Shown: positions 16,521 to 26,284 of the stretch, one piece after another
Position numbering within the stretch: the stretch's first letter is position 1
Layout: each line of letters opens with the position of its first letter
Origin: Pyrinomonadaceae bacterium
Lineage (GTDB): Bacteria > Acidobacteriota > Blastocatellia > Pyrinomonadales > Pyrinomonadaceae
NCBI GenBank assembly: GCA_030838445.1
Contig: JAUZFQ010000041.1
Span: 1 to 36,409, forward strand
Reading direction: 5' to 3'
Length of the DNA: 36,409 nt
The notes under the pieces: model-generated
The model's input: only the letters and a program-made list of their open reading frames with translations
Databases searched by the model: none
Told to the model about the DNA's origin: nothing
Translations under genes and position numbers: made by a program

Positions 16521-16580
16521 GAAAAGAGAAAGGCGCGCGGCCTGTCAGCATCCGTGGGAAGTGCTAAGAGGCCGCGCGCC
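16521..16580 (-). terminator. Terminator hairpin for the PD40/TIGR03437 gene
   Basis: A perfect 12-bp GC stem (16532-16543 with 16569-16580) encloses a 25-nt loop. In the minus direction it is followed by TTTCTCTTTT. It lies 35 bp past the stop of the gene ending at 16616. Confidence 0.75.
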
Positions 16581-16615
16581 CGTTTTGGGAACGGCGGCGC
16601 GTTGCGTGCGCGCGT

Positions 16616-19144
16616 CTACCTGATGCGGATGCGCGGCGCGGTGGCGGCCGGGCGACTCGTGAACGTTTGGCCGCCGACCAAGACCGAGACGACGAGTGGT
16701 TGATCGCCGAGTCCCGCGAGGTCTGGTCGCAGTTGCACGTTCAACTGGTCAACGCCGGGCATGTCGGTCGGCGTGTTGCTCAGGATTTCGGTCGTGCCCG
16801 TCAGCGAGCGGTCGCCGATCATGACGGTGATGACGCCGACCGGCAAATTGCGGATGCCCGTCATGAAGATCGAGAGGACGGTTGGCCGCGCCGTGCCCAT
16901 CACGTCGGTCGTGACGGGGAAACCGTCGGCCGGTTCGCCCATCAGCGTCATGTTGGTCGAGTTGAAGACGCTCGCGCGCGTCGGCGCGTCAGACCTCGTG
17001 AAGATGTCTGGCTGCGCGTTGACGACTTGCAGCGTGCTGCGCACGCTTCTGACCGCGCCGCCTTCGTTGATGTTGATGACGACCGGATAAGTGCTCGTGC
17101 CCGTCTGCGTGACGAGGCCGACGGGCACGACGAATTGAATCTCCGTCGGGCTGACGAAGTAGAGACCCGCCGCGGCGTTGTTGACCGAGAGCGAGACGCC
17201 GCCGAGTTCGACGGGCAGAGACGGACGGCGGCGCGACTCTGAGGCGGCGTCGCAGGGCGTCTGCGGCTCGCAGACGCGCGTGGTGGCCGTGCCGAACCTG
17301 ACGCCGCCTTCGGCCGCGGGCGCGCGCACGATGCCGATCATGCCGGGCGCGAGACCTGTGACGGGCGTCGGCGAAGGGACGGGCGAGGGCGTCGGCGTGG
17401 GCGAGGCGAGCGGCGTCGCCACTTCGCGCTGCGACGCGCCGGTGAAATACGTGAGCGCGCTCGACGCGGCGGGCGTGCCCGTCGCTCCGGCCGAGGGCGG
17501 CACGACCAAGTAGAAGACTTCGCCGGTCGGCGTCAGTTCGCCCGTGACCGTTCCGTTGCCGCCGCCGAGTTCGCCGTTGAAGGTGAAGGCCAGCCGCTCC
17601 GTGGTGTTGCTGACGAAGGGTTGCAGCGAGGCCAGCGCGCCCGTGATGATGTTCGAGAGGCGCGTGAACGACTGCGCGGCGGTGGCCGATGCAGGGATCG
17701 GCACGCTGTAAATCTGCTTGAACCCGGTCGTGTTCAGCCCCGTGGCGTCGGCGGGCGGGACGCGCGTGCCGCCGGACGTGAAGTTGAGCGAGGAGACGAA
17801 AACTAGTTGGCTGCTGTCGCCCGTGAAGACGGGGAAACGCAGCACGTCCTCCTCTTCGTCGGCGACCGAGCCGCGCGGCCCGATCTGGATGAACGTGTCG
17901 GTCGCGATGACGTAGACGTACATGCCGCGCACGGCCTGATTCGTCGCCGTGTCGGCCTTCGGGTCGGTGGCGACCGTCTCGAAGGCGAGGAAACGCCCGT
18001 CGCGGCTGAGGCGCGGGCCGGGGTTGAGCACGTTGACGAGGTCGTTAGGGTTAGTGCGGCGCGTGCGCGTCGCCTGCGTCAGGCCGGTGGCCGCCGCGCC
18101 GTTGAAGTTGGTGACGAACACCTCGGCGTTGCCGTCGGCGTTGTTGGTCGCGACGGTCGCGTCGTTCAGGTCGCGCATCACGGTCGCGTTCGAGATGAAG
18201 GCGATGACGGAGCGCGGGTCTTCCGCGCCGTCGTCGGTCGAGGTGTCGCCGGAGATGCTCGGATTGTCGGTGAAGGTGAACGCGCCGGTGGTGTTCGTGA
18301 CCTGCGCGAACGCGCCTGTGGCGGGGAGCGTGGCGGCGTCCGAGGTTCGCGTCCAGACGAAGACTTCGGGGGTGGCGTCGGCGTTCTTCGTCACGAAGTT
18401 GCGCGTCGAGACGAAGACGATGCGCGAGGCGCGGTCGTTGGTCTGCGCGGAGCGGTTGTCGTCGGCGACGATGGGCGGCGTGGTGGCCGTGCCCGCCACG
18501 GGGACGCGGCTCGCCGCCGTGTTGGTGACGCGCGTGAAGACGTTCTGCCGCAGGTTGACGTACCCGGCGTCCACGCCGTTGCGCAGGTTAACGGCGGCCG
18601 TGTCGGGGATGCGGTAGAGAAAAATTTCCTGATTGCCGTCGGCCGTGAGTGCGGTCTTGTTGGCGTCGCCGTCGAAACTGAACGGGGTGTCGGCGTTGGA
18701 ACTGAAGACGATCCAGCGGCCGTCGCGGCTGATGGACGGGCGGTTGTTGCTGACCTCGACGGCGATGTTGCTGAAGTTCGTCGGCGTGGTCGGGTTGATG
18801 GCGACGGCGGTCGGGTCTTTGCGCGCGCTCGTCGTGCTCGTGATCTGGAAGATGCGCCGCTGTGCGTAGTCGTAGAGGAAGATTTCGCGGTTGCCGTCGG
18901 CGTTGGTGACGGCTCTGGTGGTTTCGCCGGGAGCCAGTGTTGCCAGATCGCCCTGTGATTCAAAGACGACGAAGCGCCCGTTGCCGCTCATGCCGCCGAC
19001 GAAAGAGTTGGCGGTGGCGGAGGAAGTGATTTGCGTGACGAACGAATCGGGCGTCGGGGTCGGCGTCGCCTGCGCGAAGGCCGGGAGCGCCGACAGGCAG
19101 ACGAACGTGAAAGCAATCAAAGACAGGCGAAAAGCGTTTTTCAC
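16616..19144 (-). CDS. Secreted PD40-like beta-propeller protein with TIGR03437 C-terminal domain
   Basis: An 842-residue exported protein. The signal peptide is KNAFRLSLIAFTFVCLSALPAFAQA, followed by a TPTPTP spacer. Residues ~30-540 contain repeated TolB/PD40-like blades (GRFVVFESQGD, DGRWIVFSSNAD, ASRIVFVSTRN, DGRFLAFETVA, SQLVFVSSLN). A Pro/Thr/Ser linker (PTPTPSPVPSPTP) leads to the C-terminal domain (~608-751) with VELGGVSLSVNNAAAGLYFVSPTEIQFVVP, the signature of the Acidobacteria-rich TIGR03437 domain. GTG 19144 was chosen because GGAG lies 8 nt upstream and the signal peptide starts at once; the frame runs on to 19267 but without a good start. The function is unknown; a surface-exposed binding or scaffold role is likely. 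Confidence 0.85.
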   Translation of the reverse strand: MKNAFRLSLIAFTFVCLSALPAFAQATPTPTPDSFVTQITSSATANSFVGGMSGNGRFVVFESQGDLATLAPGETTRAVTNADGNREIFLYDYAQRRIFQITSTTSARKDPTAVAINPTTPTNFSNIAVEVSNNRPSISRDGRWIVFSSNADTPFSFDGDANKTALTADGNQEIFLYRIPDTAAVNLRNGVDAGYVNLRQNVFTRVTNTAASRVPVAGTATTPPIVADDNRSAQTNDRASRIVFVSTRNFVTKNADATPEVFVWTRTSDAATLPATGAFAQVTNTTGAFTFTDNPSISGDTSTDDGAEDPRSVIAFISNATVMRDLNDATVATNNADGNAEVFVTNFNGAAATGLTQATRTRRTNPNDLVNVLNPGPRLSRDGRFLAFETVATDPKADTATNQAVRGMYVYVIATDTFIQIGPRGSVADEEEDVLRFPVFTGDSSQLVFVSSLNFTSGGTRVPPADATGLNTTGFKQIYSVPIPASATAAQSFTRLSNIITGALASLQPFVSNTTERLAFTFNGELGGGNGTVTGELTPTGEVFYLVVPPSAGATGTPAASSALTYFTGASQREVATPLASPTPTPSPVPSPTPVTGLAPGMIGIVRAPAAEGGVRFGTATTRVCEPQTPCDAASESRRRPSLPVELGGVSLSVNNAAAGLYFVSPTEIQFVVPVGLVTQTGTSTYPVVININEGGAVRSVRSTLQVVNAQPDIFTRSDAPTRASVFNSTNMTLMGEPADGFPVTTDVMGTARPTVLSIFMTGIRNLPVGVITVMIGDRSLTGTTEILSNTPTDMPGVDQLNVQLRPDLAGLGDQPLVVSVLVGGQTFTSRPAATAPRIRIR

Positions 19145-19374
19145 TGGAAAATCTCCAAATGAGGCCGAAACAGGATTAGCGATGTACATGAATTTCTGTA
19201 AGACCGCCGCGCGCCCAACGACCGACGGGTCACGAGAGGCGAACGGGAACGGGCATTCTAAGCGCAACGCCCGTGTTAGAGCAAGTTAGGCGACCTTGTT
19301 CTGATGGCCGGACGGCGCGCGCAGTTGCCGGGGAAAGGCGATTCAGTGATGAACTCAAGGCCGCCGGTTGTCAG
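19145..19374. other. Intergenic region upstream of the propeller gene
   Basis: This part of the 333-bp gap between the propeller gene start and the protease stop has no supported gene. It must hold the promoter and ribosome-binding site (GGAG at about 19153-19156) of the minus-strand propeller gene. I see no convincing -35/-10 pair. Confidence 0.4.
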
Positions 19375-19454
19375 TTGTCCGTGGTCAGTTGTTCAAGTCA
19401 GTCTTGAGCGGCTCGGATGAGAGCCACGGGCGACGGACAACCGACCACGGACAA
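19375..19454. repeat. Intergenic inverted repeat (TTGTCCGTGGTC type)
   Basis: Arms at 19375-19386 and 19443-19454 are perfect 12-bp inverted copies; extended to ~21 bp (19375-19395 with 19434-19454) they show two mismatches. The left flank has additional GTTGTCAG-like near copies. Similar Gtt-rich palindromes recur between genes in many bacterial genomes. It lies just after the protease stop and may also form an RNA hairpin, although no T-run follows. Confidence 0.65.
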
Positions 19455-19477
19455 AGAACTATTTTCTACCCATCCCG

Positions 19478-22400
19478 TCAGGACTGCCCGAACCTGAGCC
19501 TGTACTCCACGGAGTTGAGGAAGCCGTCAACCATCGTGCGGACGTTGCCCGATTGCAGCACCGAGAGCCACGCGTTGAAGCCTGCCGGGTCGGGCTTGCG
19601 GCGCAGGTAGCCGTAGTACTGCACGGCGACGAACGTGTTGTTGAACTCCGCCGCCTGCACCTGATCGGAGTCGGCGATGGCGCGGAAGACCTGCGCCCGC
19701 GTCAGGAAGTTGCTGTCGAGTTGGCTAATAAACACCCCGGTCGTGAAGTTGACGCGCGTCCCGCTGTCCGGCGTGGCCGGGTCGGGCGTCGTCACGGTGC
19801 CGAGGCCGTAGCGGGCGAACAGCGTCTCGACGAACTGCGTGTTCGTCATGCCGCCGTAAGCGGTCTGGAACTCCGGCCGCTGCGTGAACAACACCGCCAG
19901 TTGCGCCTTGCGCGCGTAGACCTCCTGCTCGGTCGCCCCGGCGACGAAGCTCATGTCCGAGACGATCTCGGTGTACTCAGGCAAGCGGCCGAAAGCCACC
20001 TTGTAGAAGCGGAAGGCGTATGAGCCTTTCAGTTGAAACTCGGCGGAGCGGAAGAAGCCTTCGCCCGACACGTAGATGCGGTCGCACTGCGACGGCACGT
20101 TCGGCCCGGTGAAGGCGTTCGCGCAACCATTCAGGACGCCGAGCCACGCGTTGAAGCCGCCCGTGTCCGGTTCGCGCGAGAGGAAATCGAGATACTGTTG
20201 ACGCACGAAGAACGGGAACGAGGTCGTGACCGGGTTCGGCGCGTTCGCCGCGTCGTTGTCCTGAATGGTGACGGTCGCGACGCTGGGCGTGCCGAGTGTC
20301 GTGCCCGTTCCGGCGGCGTTCGACAGTTGCAGTTGGAAGGTCTCCGCGCCTTCGTCGTGGCCGTCGTCAACGAGCGGCACGTTGACCGACTTGATGGTCT
20401 CGCCCGCGGCGAACTGGAGCTTGCCGACCGTGGTCGCGAAGTCGCAGCGGGCGTACGCGCCGCCCTGATTGCCGGTGGCGTCGGCGCACCCGACCGTGAA
20501 GGTGTCCGTGTCAATTGTGCGGTAATCAACCGTGGCCGCGCCCGAAGTGTCGCCTGAGCGCGTGACGCTGAAGGTCGCGCGCGCGTCGCCCTCGCCGTAC
20601 TGGTAGGTTGACTGCAAGAAGAAGCCGATGCTGTTCGGCCCCGCCGGGGCGTTCGAGGTGGCGGTGAAGTTCGCGCCCTGATTGGAGGTCAGGTTCGGGA
20701 TGTTGATGCTCGGCGGCGTGAAGTTGAAGTTGGGGTGCGAAGGCGAGACGGTGTAACTGAGACCGGCCGTCAGCCCGGTAAACGAATACGTACCGCCGCT
20801 GCCGCTCGTCATCGTCACCCCGCTCTGCCCGCCGCTCAGGAAGATGGAGACGTTCGGCACGCCCGCGCCGTTCGCATCTTTCACGCTCCCGCTGATCGTA
20901 AAGAGTTCCGCGAGACGCGGCGTGAAGGTGACGGTCTGCGCGTTCGACAGGCTGAGCGACACAGGGCCGAAGAAGCCGTCGTGGCGCGTGTGCGAGGCGA
21001 CGAGGTAGGCGTCCGGGTCGCCGCCCGAAATGCCGACGGTGGGGAACATCTGCGGGTTCTGCCCGTAACGGAACAGGACTGAGCCGTCCGTGCGCAACTC
21101 GATCTCGAAGTTGACGTAGACGGTGGTGCTGCGCGGGGTCGAGCAGCTAGCAAAATCGTTGTTGAAGGGCACGCCCTGCCAGCGGAAGATGAGCCGGTTC
21201 GTGTCCGGGCGCGAGACGTAGACGCCGCTGTTGCTACGCATGCACGAGCGCAAGTCGATGTCGTCCCACAGCCCCGCGATCATCGTCTGCCCTTGCAGAC
21301 CTTCGGGCGAACTCCCGGCGTCGTTGAACTGGGGCGTGCCGCCGAGGTAGATCGCGCCGTTGGTGGAGACCGTCACGCTGCTGCGGTTGACGCCGTAGAA
21401 CGGGAAGGTGAACCCGGCGGGCAGTTGATAAGTGGTGTAGCGGTCGTCTGCGCCGGGCGCGGGGAACAGGTTGAGCGCAGTGTCGGTCGAGAGCGGTTGC
21501 ACCGCGCTGAGCGCGACCGCGTAAGGCTCGGCCACTGTGTCGGACACGGAGACGGCGACGGACGCCACGCTGTTGTTGCCGAGGTTGTCGTAAGAGCGCA
21601 GTTGGAGCGTGCCGGTCGCGTTCCTGAACGGCACGTTGACCGTTACGCTTTGTTCCGTACCGGGCGCGGCGGGCTGGAGCGTGAGCGGGATGAAGATCGT
21701 GTTGCCCGCCGTGGTGGCTAAGACCAGATCGTAATCGGCGATGAGGCCGGAGTTGCCGTCGTCGCCGGGCGCAGTCCACGCGAGCGTGACGCTGCGACCG
21801 CTCTGCGCGGTGATGCGGAAATTACCGGCGGGCGCGGGCACGGCCGGGTCGCCTTCGAGCGCGGCGTTGATGGCGTTGGCGACGTTCAGGCGGCGACCCG
21901 TCGTCGTGATCGGGTTGAGCACGGCGAGGCGGTCGCCCGTGTAGGCGAGCACGCCGCGCAGTTGCCCCATCGTGATGTTGGGACTCGCGGAGATAACCAG
22001 CGCGGCCGCGCCCGCGACGTGCGGCGAGGCCATCGAAGTGCCGCTTACTAATCTGTAGCCGTTGGTGGTGTCATAAGCTTGACCCGCGCTGGTGCGGGCG
22101 ATGGTGCTTAAAATGCTTGTGCCGGGCGCGCCGATGCTGACGAGACGCGAACTGAAGTTGGAGAAACTGGAAAGGTTGTCGCCGCTGTCGGTCGCGGCGA
22201 CGGCAAGCACGTTGGGCAAGTCGTAGTTCGACGGGTAATCCGGCGAGATAAAATTGTCGCGCAGGTCGTTGCCCGCGGCGACGACGAAGAGGATGCCGGA
22301 GTCGTTCAGGAGACGCACGGCGTCGAGCGCGGCGAGCGACTTGCCGGGGCCGCCGTAAGAGTTGTTCAGCACGCGCAGGTTGACGCCCGACGCGCGCAAC

Positions 22401-23317
22401 TGGCGCGCGTAGTTGTAGCCGCTGATGATGTTCGAGACCGAGCCGCTGTCTACGCCGAGCACTTTGATCGAGATGATGCTCACGTCCCAGTTGACGCCCG
22501 TCACGCCGAAGCCGTTGTCGCCCTTCGCGCCGATAGTGCCCGCGACGTGCGTGCCGTGGCCGTCAATGGGGAAACCGTCGGGGCCTGCGCCGGGGCCGTC
22601 GTAGACCGTCCTGTCGTTATGAACAAAATCCCAACCGTTGTTGTCGTCAATCAAGCCGTTGCCGTCGTCGTCCTGCCCGTTGGGCAGCGCGCCCTCGATG
22701 GGGTTGACCCAGATGTTCGGTTGCAGGTCGGGGTGGTTCACGTCCACGCCTTCGTCTATGACGCCGACGACGACGCTCTTGCTGCCGGTCGTCCTGTCCC
22801 ACGCCGCCGGGGCGTTGATCTTGGTCATGCCGTACATCTGGCTGTAGAGCGAGTCGTTCGGCGTGCGCTTGACGCGCCAGCGATAGTTCGGCTCGGCGTA
22901 GAGCACGTCTTCGCGCGCGGCGAGTTCGGCGACGGCTTCGAGCGTGTGCGCGGCGTCAACTTTGGCGAGGCGCAGGCCGGGGATCATGTCTGAGCCGCCG
23001 AAGTATTCAAAGTTCGCGTCGCCGCCCTCTGCGCGCAGCGGCATCGAGACGGCGGAGGCCGTCTTGGCCTCGGCGTCCGAGCGGAAACGCACCAGCACCT
23101 CGCCGGGGACGTAATCCGCGCCCGCGATGATGTTGGCCTGACCTTTCAGCGTGGACGGCGAGCGGCGCGGGGCGTATTCCTCAAACTCCGGCTGCCACGC
23201 GCCCGCGTGGATGAGGGGCAAACTTGCGACGACGGCGAACAGGCCGGCGACTAAAACTAAGCGGCGCGCAGCACGAGCGCGGCCTGACAGTTTCCGGCCT
23301 AACGGGAAACGAAACAT
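19478..23317 (-). CDS. Large secreted subtilisin-like (S8) serine protease with Calx-beta and DUF4214 modules
   Basis: 1279 residues. The signal peptide (residues ~16-39) is followed by an inhibitor-like propeptide (~68-145, PGEVLVRFRS to YAEPNY). The S8 catalytic domain has Asp188 in GVIDEGVDVNHPDL, His254 in DGHGTHVAG, Asn350 in VVAAGN and Ser428 in SGTSMASPHVAG, so it should be active. Next come a fibronectin-III-like region (~496-590), a nidogen-like beta region (~620-790), a carboxypeptidase-regulatory-like domain (~806-880, ISGSVKDANGAGVPNVSI), a Calx-beta domain (~906-1017, ending VTIQDND) and DUF4214 sequence (~1034-1279). The ATG at 23317 has AGGAG about 10 nt upstream. It probably acts outside the cell or at the surface. 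The DUF4214 tail closely matches the separate protein encoded at 14157. Confidence 0.9.
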   Translation of the reverse strand: MFRFPLGRKLSGRARAARRLVLVAGLFAVVASLPLIHAGAWQPEFEEYAPRRSPSTLKGQANIIAGADYVPGEVLVRFRSDAEAKTASAVSMPLRAEGGDANFEYFGGSDMIPGLRLAKVDAAHTLEAVAELAAREDVLYAEPNYRWRVKRTPNDSLYSQMYGMTKINAPAAWDRTTGSKSVVVGVIDEGVDVNHPDLQPNIWVNPIEGALPNGQDDDGNGLIDDNNGWDFVHNDRTVYDGPGAGPDGFPIDGHGTHVAGTIGAKGDNGFGVTGVNWDVSIISIKVLGVDSGSVSNIISGYNYARQLRASGVNLRVLNNSYGGPGKSLAALDAVRLLNDSGILFVVAAGNDLRDNFISPDYPSNYDLPNVLAVAATDSGDNLSSFSNFSSRLVSIGAPGTSILSTIARTSAGQAYDTTNGYRLVSGTSMASPHVAGAAALVISASPNITMGQLRGVLAYTGDRLAVLNPITTTGRRLNVANAINAALEGDPAVPAPAGNFRITAQSGRSVTLAWTAPGDDGNSGLIADYDLVLATTAGNTIFIPLTLQPAAPGTEQSVTVNVPFRNATGTLQLRSYDNLGNNSVASVAVSVSDTVAEPYAVALSAVQPLSTDTALNLFPAPGADDRYTTYQLPAGFTFPFYGVNRSSVTVSTNGAIYLGGTPQFNDAGSSPEGLQGQTMIAGLWDDIDLRSCMRSNSGVYVSRPDTNRLIFRWQGVPFNNDFASCSTPRSTTVYVNFEIELRTDGSVLFRYGQNPQMFPTVGISGGDPDAYLVASHTRHDGFFGPVSLSLSNAQTVTFTPRLAELFTISGSVKDANGAGVPNVSIFLSGGQSGVTMTSGSGGTYSFTGLTAGLSYTVSPSHPNFNFTPPSINIPNLTSNQGANFTATSNAPAGPNSIGFFLQSTYQYGEGDARATFSVTRSGDTSGAATVDYRTIDTDTFTVGCADATGNQGGAYARCDFATTVGKLQFAAGETIKSVNVPLVDDGHDEGAETFQLQLSNAAGTGTTLGTPSVATVTIQDNDAANAPNPVTTSFPFFVRQQYLDFLSREPDTGGFNAWLGVLNGCANAFTGPNVPSQCDRIYVSGEGFFRSAEFQLKGSYAFRFYKVAFGRLPEYTEIVSDMSFVAGATEQEVYARKAQLAVLFTQRPEFQTAYGGMTNTQFVETLFARYGLGTVTTPDPATPDSGTRVNFTTGVFISQLDSNFLTRAQVFRAIADSDQVQAAEFNNTFVAVQYYGYLRRKPDPAGFNAWLSVLQSGNVRTMVDGFLNSVEYRLRFGQS

Positions 23318-23551
23318 CTCTTAATTACTCCTGTATTAAAAAACCGCGCCCGCCTGTAGATGGTAATGAACGCGCGTTGCCAGTCGTCGAAAATGGCCTG
23401 AAATGTATAACTGTGGGGGTGTCCGGCGAAAGCGTCGGTTCAAGGTTTTGAACTCCCCTTAAGATGCTCGACGGCCGCCCGAAAGATGTACGCGCGCACG
23501 ATATTTTTCGGATGCCCGGAGGGCTTTTCCGGCCGCGCCGGGGCGCACAAG

Positions 23552-26215
23552 TTAACGGAAATTCTGCCCGATCTGCTCCGTCCCGAACGTGCCGATGCCG
23601 TTCAGGCGGAAACTGAACACGACGCGGTTCTCTTTGCGCAGGCCGAGGTTGAAGAACGAGTCCTGCAACGTCACGGCGCAGCAATCCCAAGCGTAGCCGA
23701 CCGTGAGGGTCGAACTGACGAGCGGCGAATTTTTGCCCGGCCGGTTCTGGAAGTCGAAGAACAAGGCCGCGCCGCCGAACAATCCGCGCTCGCGGTTGCC
23801 GATGAAGATATAGGGACTCCACTGCGCGCCGCGCAGCGTGCCGGCCTCTTTGCCGCGCGCGTCGGCGAATTGCCGGAGCGACGGCGCGAGCGTGATGGCG
23901 CGCGTGTAGTAGAAGGTCTGGAACGCCTGCACGAGCCGCCGGTTGATGCCGAAGCTGACGGCGAGGTCGCGCACGCCGCCGCCCTGCACGTCGAGGTTGG
24001 TGCGCACGTCGGTCGTCAAGTTCGGGTGCGGGCGATAGCGCGCCTCGACGTGCAGTGGTGAGAAACGACGCGGCACGCCGCCGTAAGTGAAACCGGAGAA
24101 CGTGTTGATCGGGTAGAACTGGTTGCGCCGCCCCGCGATGAGCGCGCCGCCGAAATACGGGTCGAAGAAATACTTCCCGCGCACCGTGACCGACAGCACC
24201 TCTTCGGGGCGACTCGACAGCGGCGCGAGCGACTTGCTTTGCCCGCTCGCCCCCGCGCCCTTCACTGTGTCGCCCGTGTCGCTCGTCTCTCCGTTCGACG
24301 GTGGCGGCGTCTTGCCGCTCACGTTCTCGGTCGAGTGGCGTTTGAAGAAGCGGTTCGAGACGCCGTACTCGATCTCGTTCGTGTCGGCGATGGCGTCGGT
24401 CGAGTCGAAGCGGATGATGCGCGGAAAATTGTTGATGCCCGCGATCTTCCGGTAGATGACGTAAGGCTCGATGACGTGGCGGAAGCGAAGACTATCGTCG
24501 CCGCGATAGAAGTTGCGCGCGAGCGCGGGCGGGCGCACCTCGAAACTGAAATTAGCGTAAGCGCGCGACACGTCGCGGCCGAGCACGAGGCGCGTCAGAG
24601 GGTCAATCGAGTTCGAGTAGTAAGTGCCGCGCAAAGAGGCCGTCGTCGTCGCCGACCAGCCTTTGAAGTAGACGGGGACGGCAAAGGTCGGGTTCACGTC
24701 GAGACGCTGCACGACCGACGGCGTGATGACCGGTTCGCCGTTCGCCTCCAGACGAAACTGCGCGAGATTCTCGACCGTCTCCTTGCGGCTCACGCCTTCG
24801 AGCGCGCCGTCGAAAGAAAAATAGACGGCCAGCTTCTCGAAGTAACTCAGCGGCGAAGGCCGCTTCTGCAATTCGATGCTTGGCAGGTTGCGGATGCGTA
24901 TGCGCGCGTTCGGCAGCGACGTCACCTGATTGCGCGCGAGGAAGTTGAAACTGTAATCGCCCGCGTTCTTGTTGACGAAGACCTGCGAGCGTTCTTCGGG
25001 CGAGATGGCCTGCTGGATGTTGTCGGAGAAGACCTGCCGGAAAGCGAGGTTGGAGGTGATGTTGATGTCGGCGGCGGCGAGGAACCCGTTCGGGAAGTAA
25101 TGCACGCCGTCCACGTAGAAACTCGACCCGCCCTGATCCGGGCGATCCACGGATTCCTTGCCGCCGAAGATGCGATCCTTAACGGTGTAGAAGCCGAGGT
25201 TGAAGTAGGAGCGCGAGTTGGCGCGCGTGCGCACGTCCGCGCCGAAGCCGAGGCCGCGCTTGGTGAAGATGTCGTTACGGAAAGTCACGTCGGCCGAGCG
25301 GCCGAGCGTCTGGTAGTAAGCGTTCGAGAGACGGAAGCCCTTCTTGCCCGAACCGCTAAAGGTCGGCGTCAGGAAGCCCGAGGCGCGGTCGCGCCGTTTG
25401 AGCGAGACGGAGACGTAAGGCAGCGGCAAGAGCGTCACGCCCTTAACTTTGAACTTCGGGTTCTTCGCGCGCACGCGGTCGTTCAGAGTGATCTCGGCGC
25501 GCTTGGCGGTGAAACTCCACTTCGGCGTCTCCTCGTCGCAGGCCGTGATCTCGCCGTTGAGGATGACGATGCGGTTGGCCGACACCTTCTCCACGCTGTC
25601 GGCCGTGAAGTAGATGACCGTGCCGTCTTCGGTCTGGTTGGTGAAGCCCGTGGAGTTGAGGAAGAAGCCGAGTTTGGTCGCGTAGTTGAACTCGGCGCGC
25701 GACCCAGTGATGCGCTGCAACTCGCCCTGATCGAACACGACGTTGCCTTCGGCGACGACGCGGTTCGACGCCTCGTACACCGTCAGCTTGTCGGCTTGAA
25801 GACGAAAGATGCCGATGCGCGCGTCCACGTTCCCCTCGTTGACGACGACGCGCGCGCCCTCCGGCCCCGTCACGGTCTGCTTGTCGGTGTTGATGTCGAG
25901 GTTTTCGGTTGACTGCCCCGCGGCCGTTCCGGCGCGCACCGGCAGGCGCGGGCGGATGGGCTGCTCCTGTTGGAGCGGGTTGACGTTCGGCGTGTCCGTG
26001 ATCGGGTTCAGCACCTTGCGCTCGACCGGGTTCGACTGCTGCTGTTGCGCCCGCGCGCCCCCGACGAAACACGCCACGAGACACGCGCAGGCACACCACG
26101 CCGAGAGCACGCGCGCACGGCCGGATCGGGGATGTTTAATACGCAAGAGGGAACGCAAGAGTGTGAGTCGAAAGACCTCCGCCGCCTGAATACGACCGCG
26201 CGCCTCCGGCGGCAC
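23552..26215 (-). CDS. lptD: LPS-assembly outer-membrane protein LptD
   Basis: 887 residues in the longest form, similar to the family's usual 750-850. The N-terminal OstA/LptA-like periplasmic domain reads LDINTDKQTVTGPEGARVVV, then QADKLTVYEASNRVVAEGNVVF. The large C-terminal region has LptD beta-barrel signatures such as YVSVSLKRRDRASGFLTPTFSGS, LSNAYYQTLGRSADVTFRNDIFTKRG and strands ending in an aromatic residue. It inserts lipopolysaccharide into the outer leaflet of the outer membrane, partnered by LptE. The start is uncertain. GTG 26215 fits the promoter candidate at 26255-26284, while TTG 26146 would begin directly with the signal peptide RIKHPRSGRARVLSAW…GGARA. Neither has a clear ribosome-binding site. 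Confidence 0.85.
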   Translation of the reverse strand: MPPEARGRIQAAEVFRLTLLRSLLRIKHPRSGRARVLSAWCACACLVACFVGGARAQQQQSNPVERKVLNPITDTPNVNPLQQEQPIRPRLPVRAGTAAGQSTENLDINTDKQTVTGPEGARVVVNEGNVDARIGIFRLQADKLTVYEASNRVVAEGNVVFDQGELQRITGSRAEFNYATKLGFFLNSTGFTNQTEDGTVIYFTADSVEKVSANRIVILNGEITACDEETPKWSFTAKRAEITLNDRVRAKNPKFKVKGVTLLPLPYVSVSLKRRDRASGFLTPTFSGSGKKGFRLSNAYYQTLGRSADVTFRNDIFTKRGLGFGADVRTRANSRSYFNLGFYTVKDRIFGGKESVDRPDQGGSSFYVDGVHYFPNGFLAAADINITSNLAFRQVFSDNIQQAISPEERSQVFVNKNAGDYSFNFLARNQVTSLPNARIRIRNLPSIELQKRPSPLSYFEKLAVYFSFDGALEGVSRKETVENLAQFRLEANGEPVITPSVVQRLDVNPTFAVPVYFKGWSATTTASLRGTYYSNSIDPLTRLVLGRDVSRAYANFSFEVRPPALARNFYRGDDSLRFRHVIEPYVIYRKIAGINNFPRIIRFDSTDAIADTNEIEYGVSNRFFKRHSTENVSGKTPPPSNGETSDTGDTVKGAGASGQSKSLAPLSSRPEEVLSVTVRGKYFFDPYFGGALIAGRRNQFYPINTFSGFTYGGVPRRFSPLHVEARYRPHPNLTTDVRTNLDVQGGGVRDLAVSFGINRRLVQAFQTFYYTRAITLAPSLRQFADARGKEAGTLRGAQWSPYIFIGNRERGLFGGAALFFDFQNRPGKNSPLVSSTLTVGYAWDCCAVTLQDSFFNLGLRKENRVVFSFRLNGIGTFGTEQIGQNFR

Positions 26216-26254
26216 TTTTTCGTGCGACCACAGGCGCGCTGCAAAAGCGCGGCG

Positions 26255-26284
26255 ATGCTAACATGCGTCGCCGACGGGCGACAA
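26255..26284 (-). promoter_or_regulatory. Candidate promoter of lptD
   Basis: Read on the minus strand: TTGTCG (26284-26279), an 18-nt spacer, then TAGCAT (26260-26255). It gives a leader of ~35 nt to GTG 26215. It has the same -35 hexamer and spacer length as the divergent promoter candidate at 26412. Confidence 0.45.

Noticed and set aside
17807-18958. 383-codon open frame opposite the PD40/TIGR03437 gene
   Set aside because: Repetitive Val/Gly/Arg sequence that mirrors the Thr/Asn/Ala-rich sense protein; no ribosome-binding site or domain.
23318-23551. Possible riboswitch or leader RNA before the protease gene
   Set aside because: I found no conserved riboswitch core and only short weak stems in this 234-bp gap.
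24239-25912. 557-codon open frame on the plus strand opposite lptD
   Set aside because: It is antisense to a well-supported LptD and rich in Arg, Ala, Val and Asp with no domain pattern, which is typical of unused frames in high-GC DNA.
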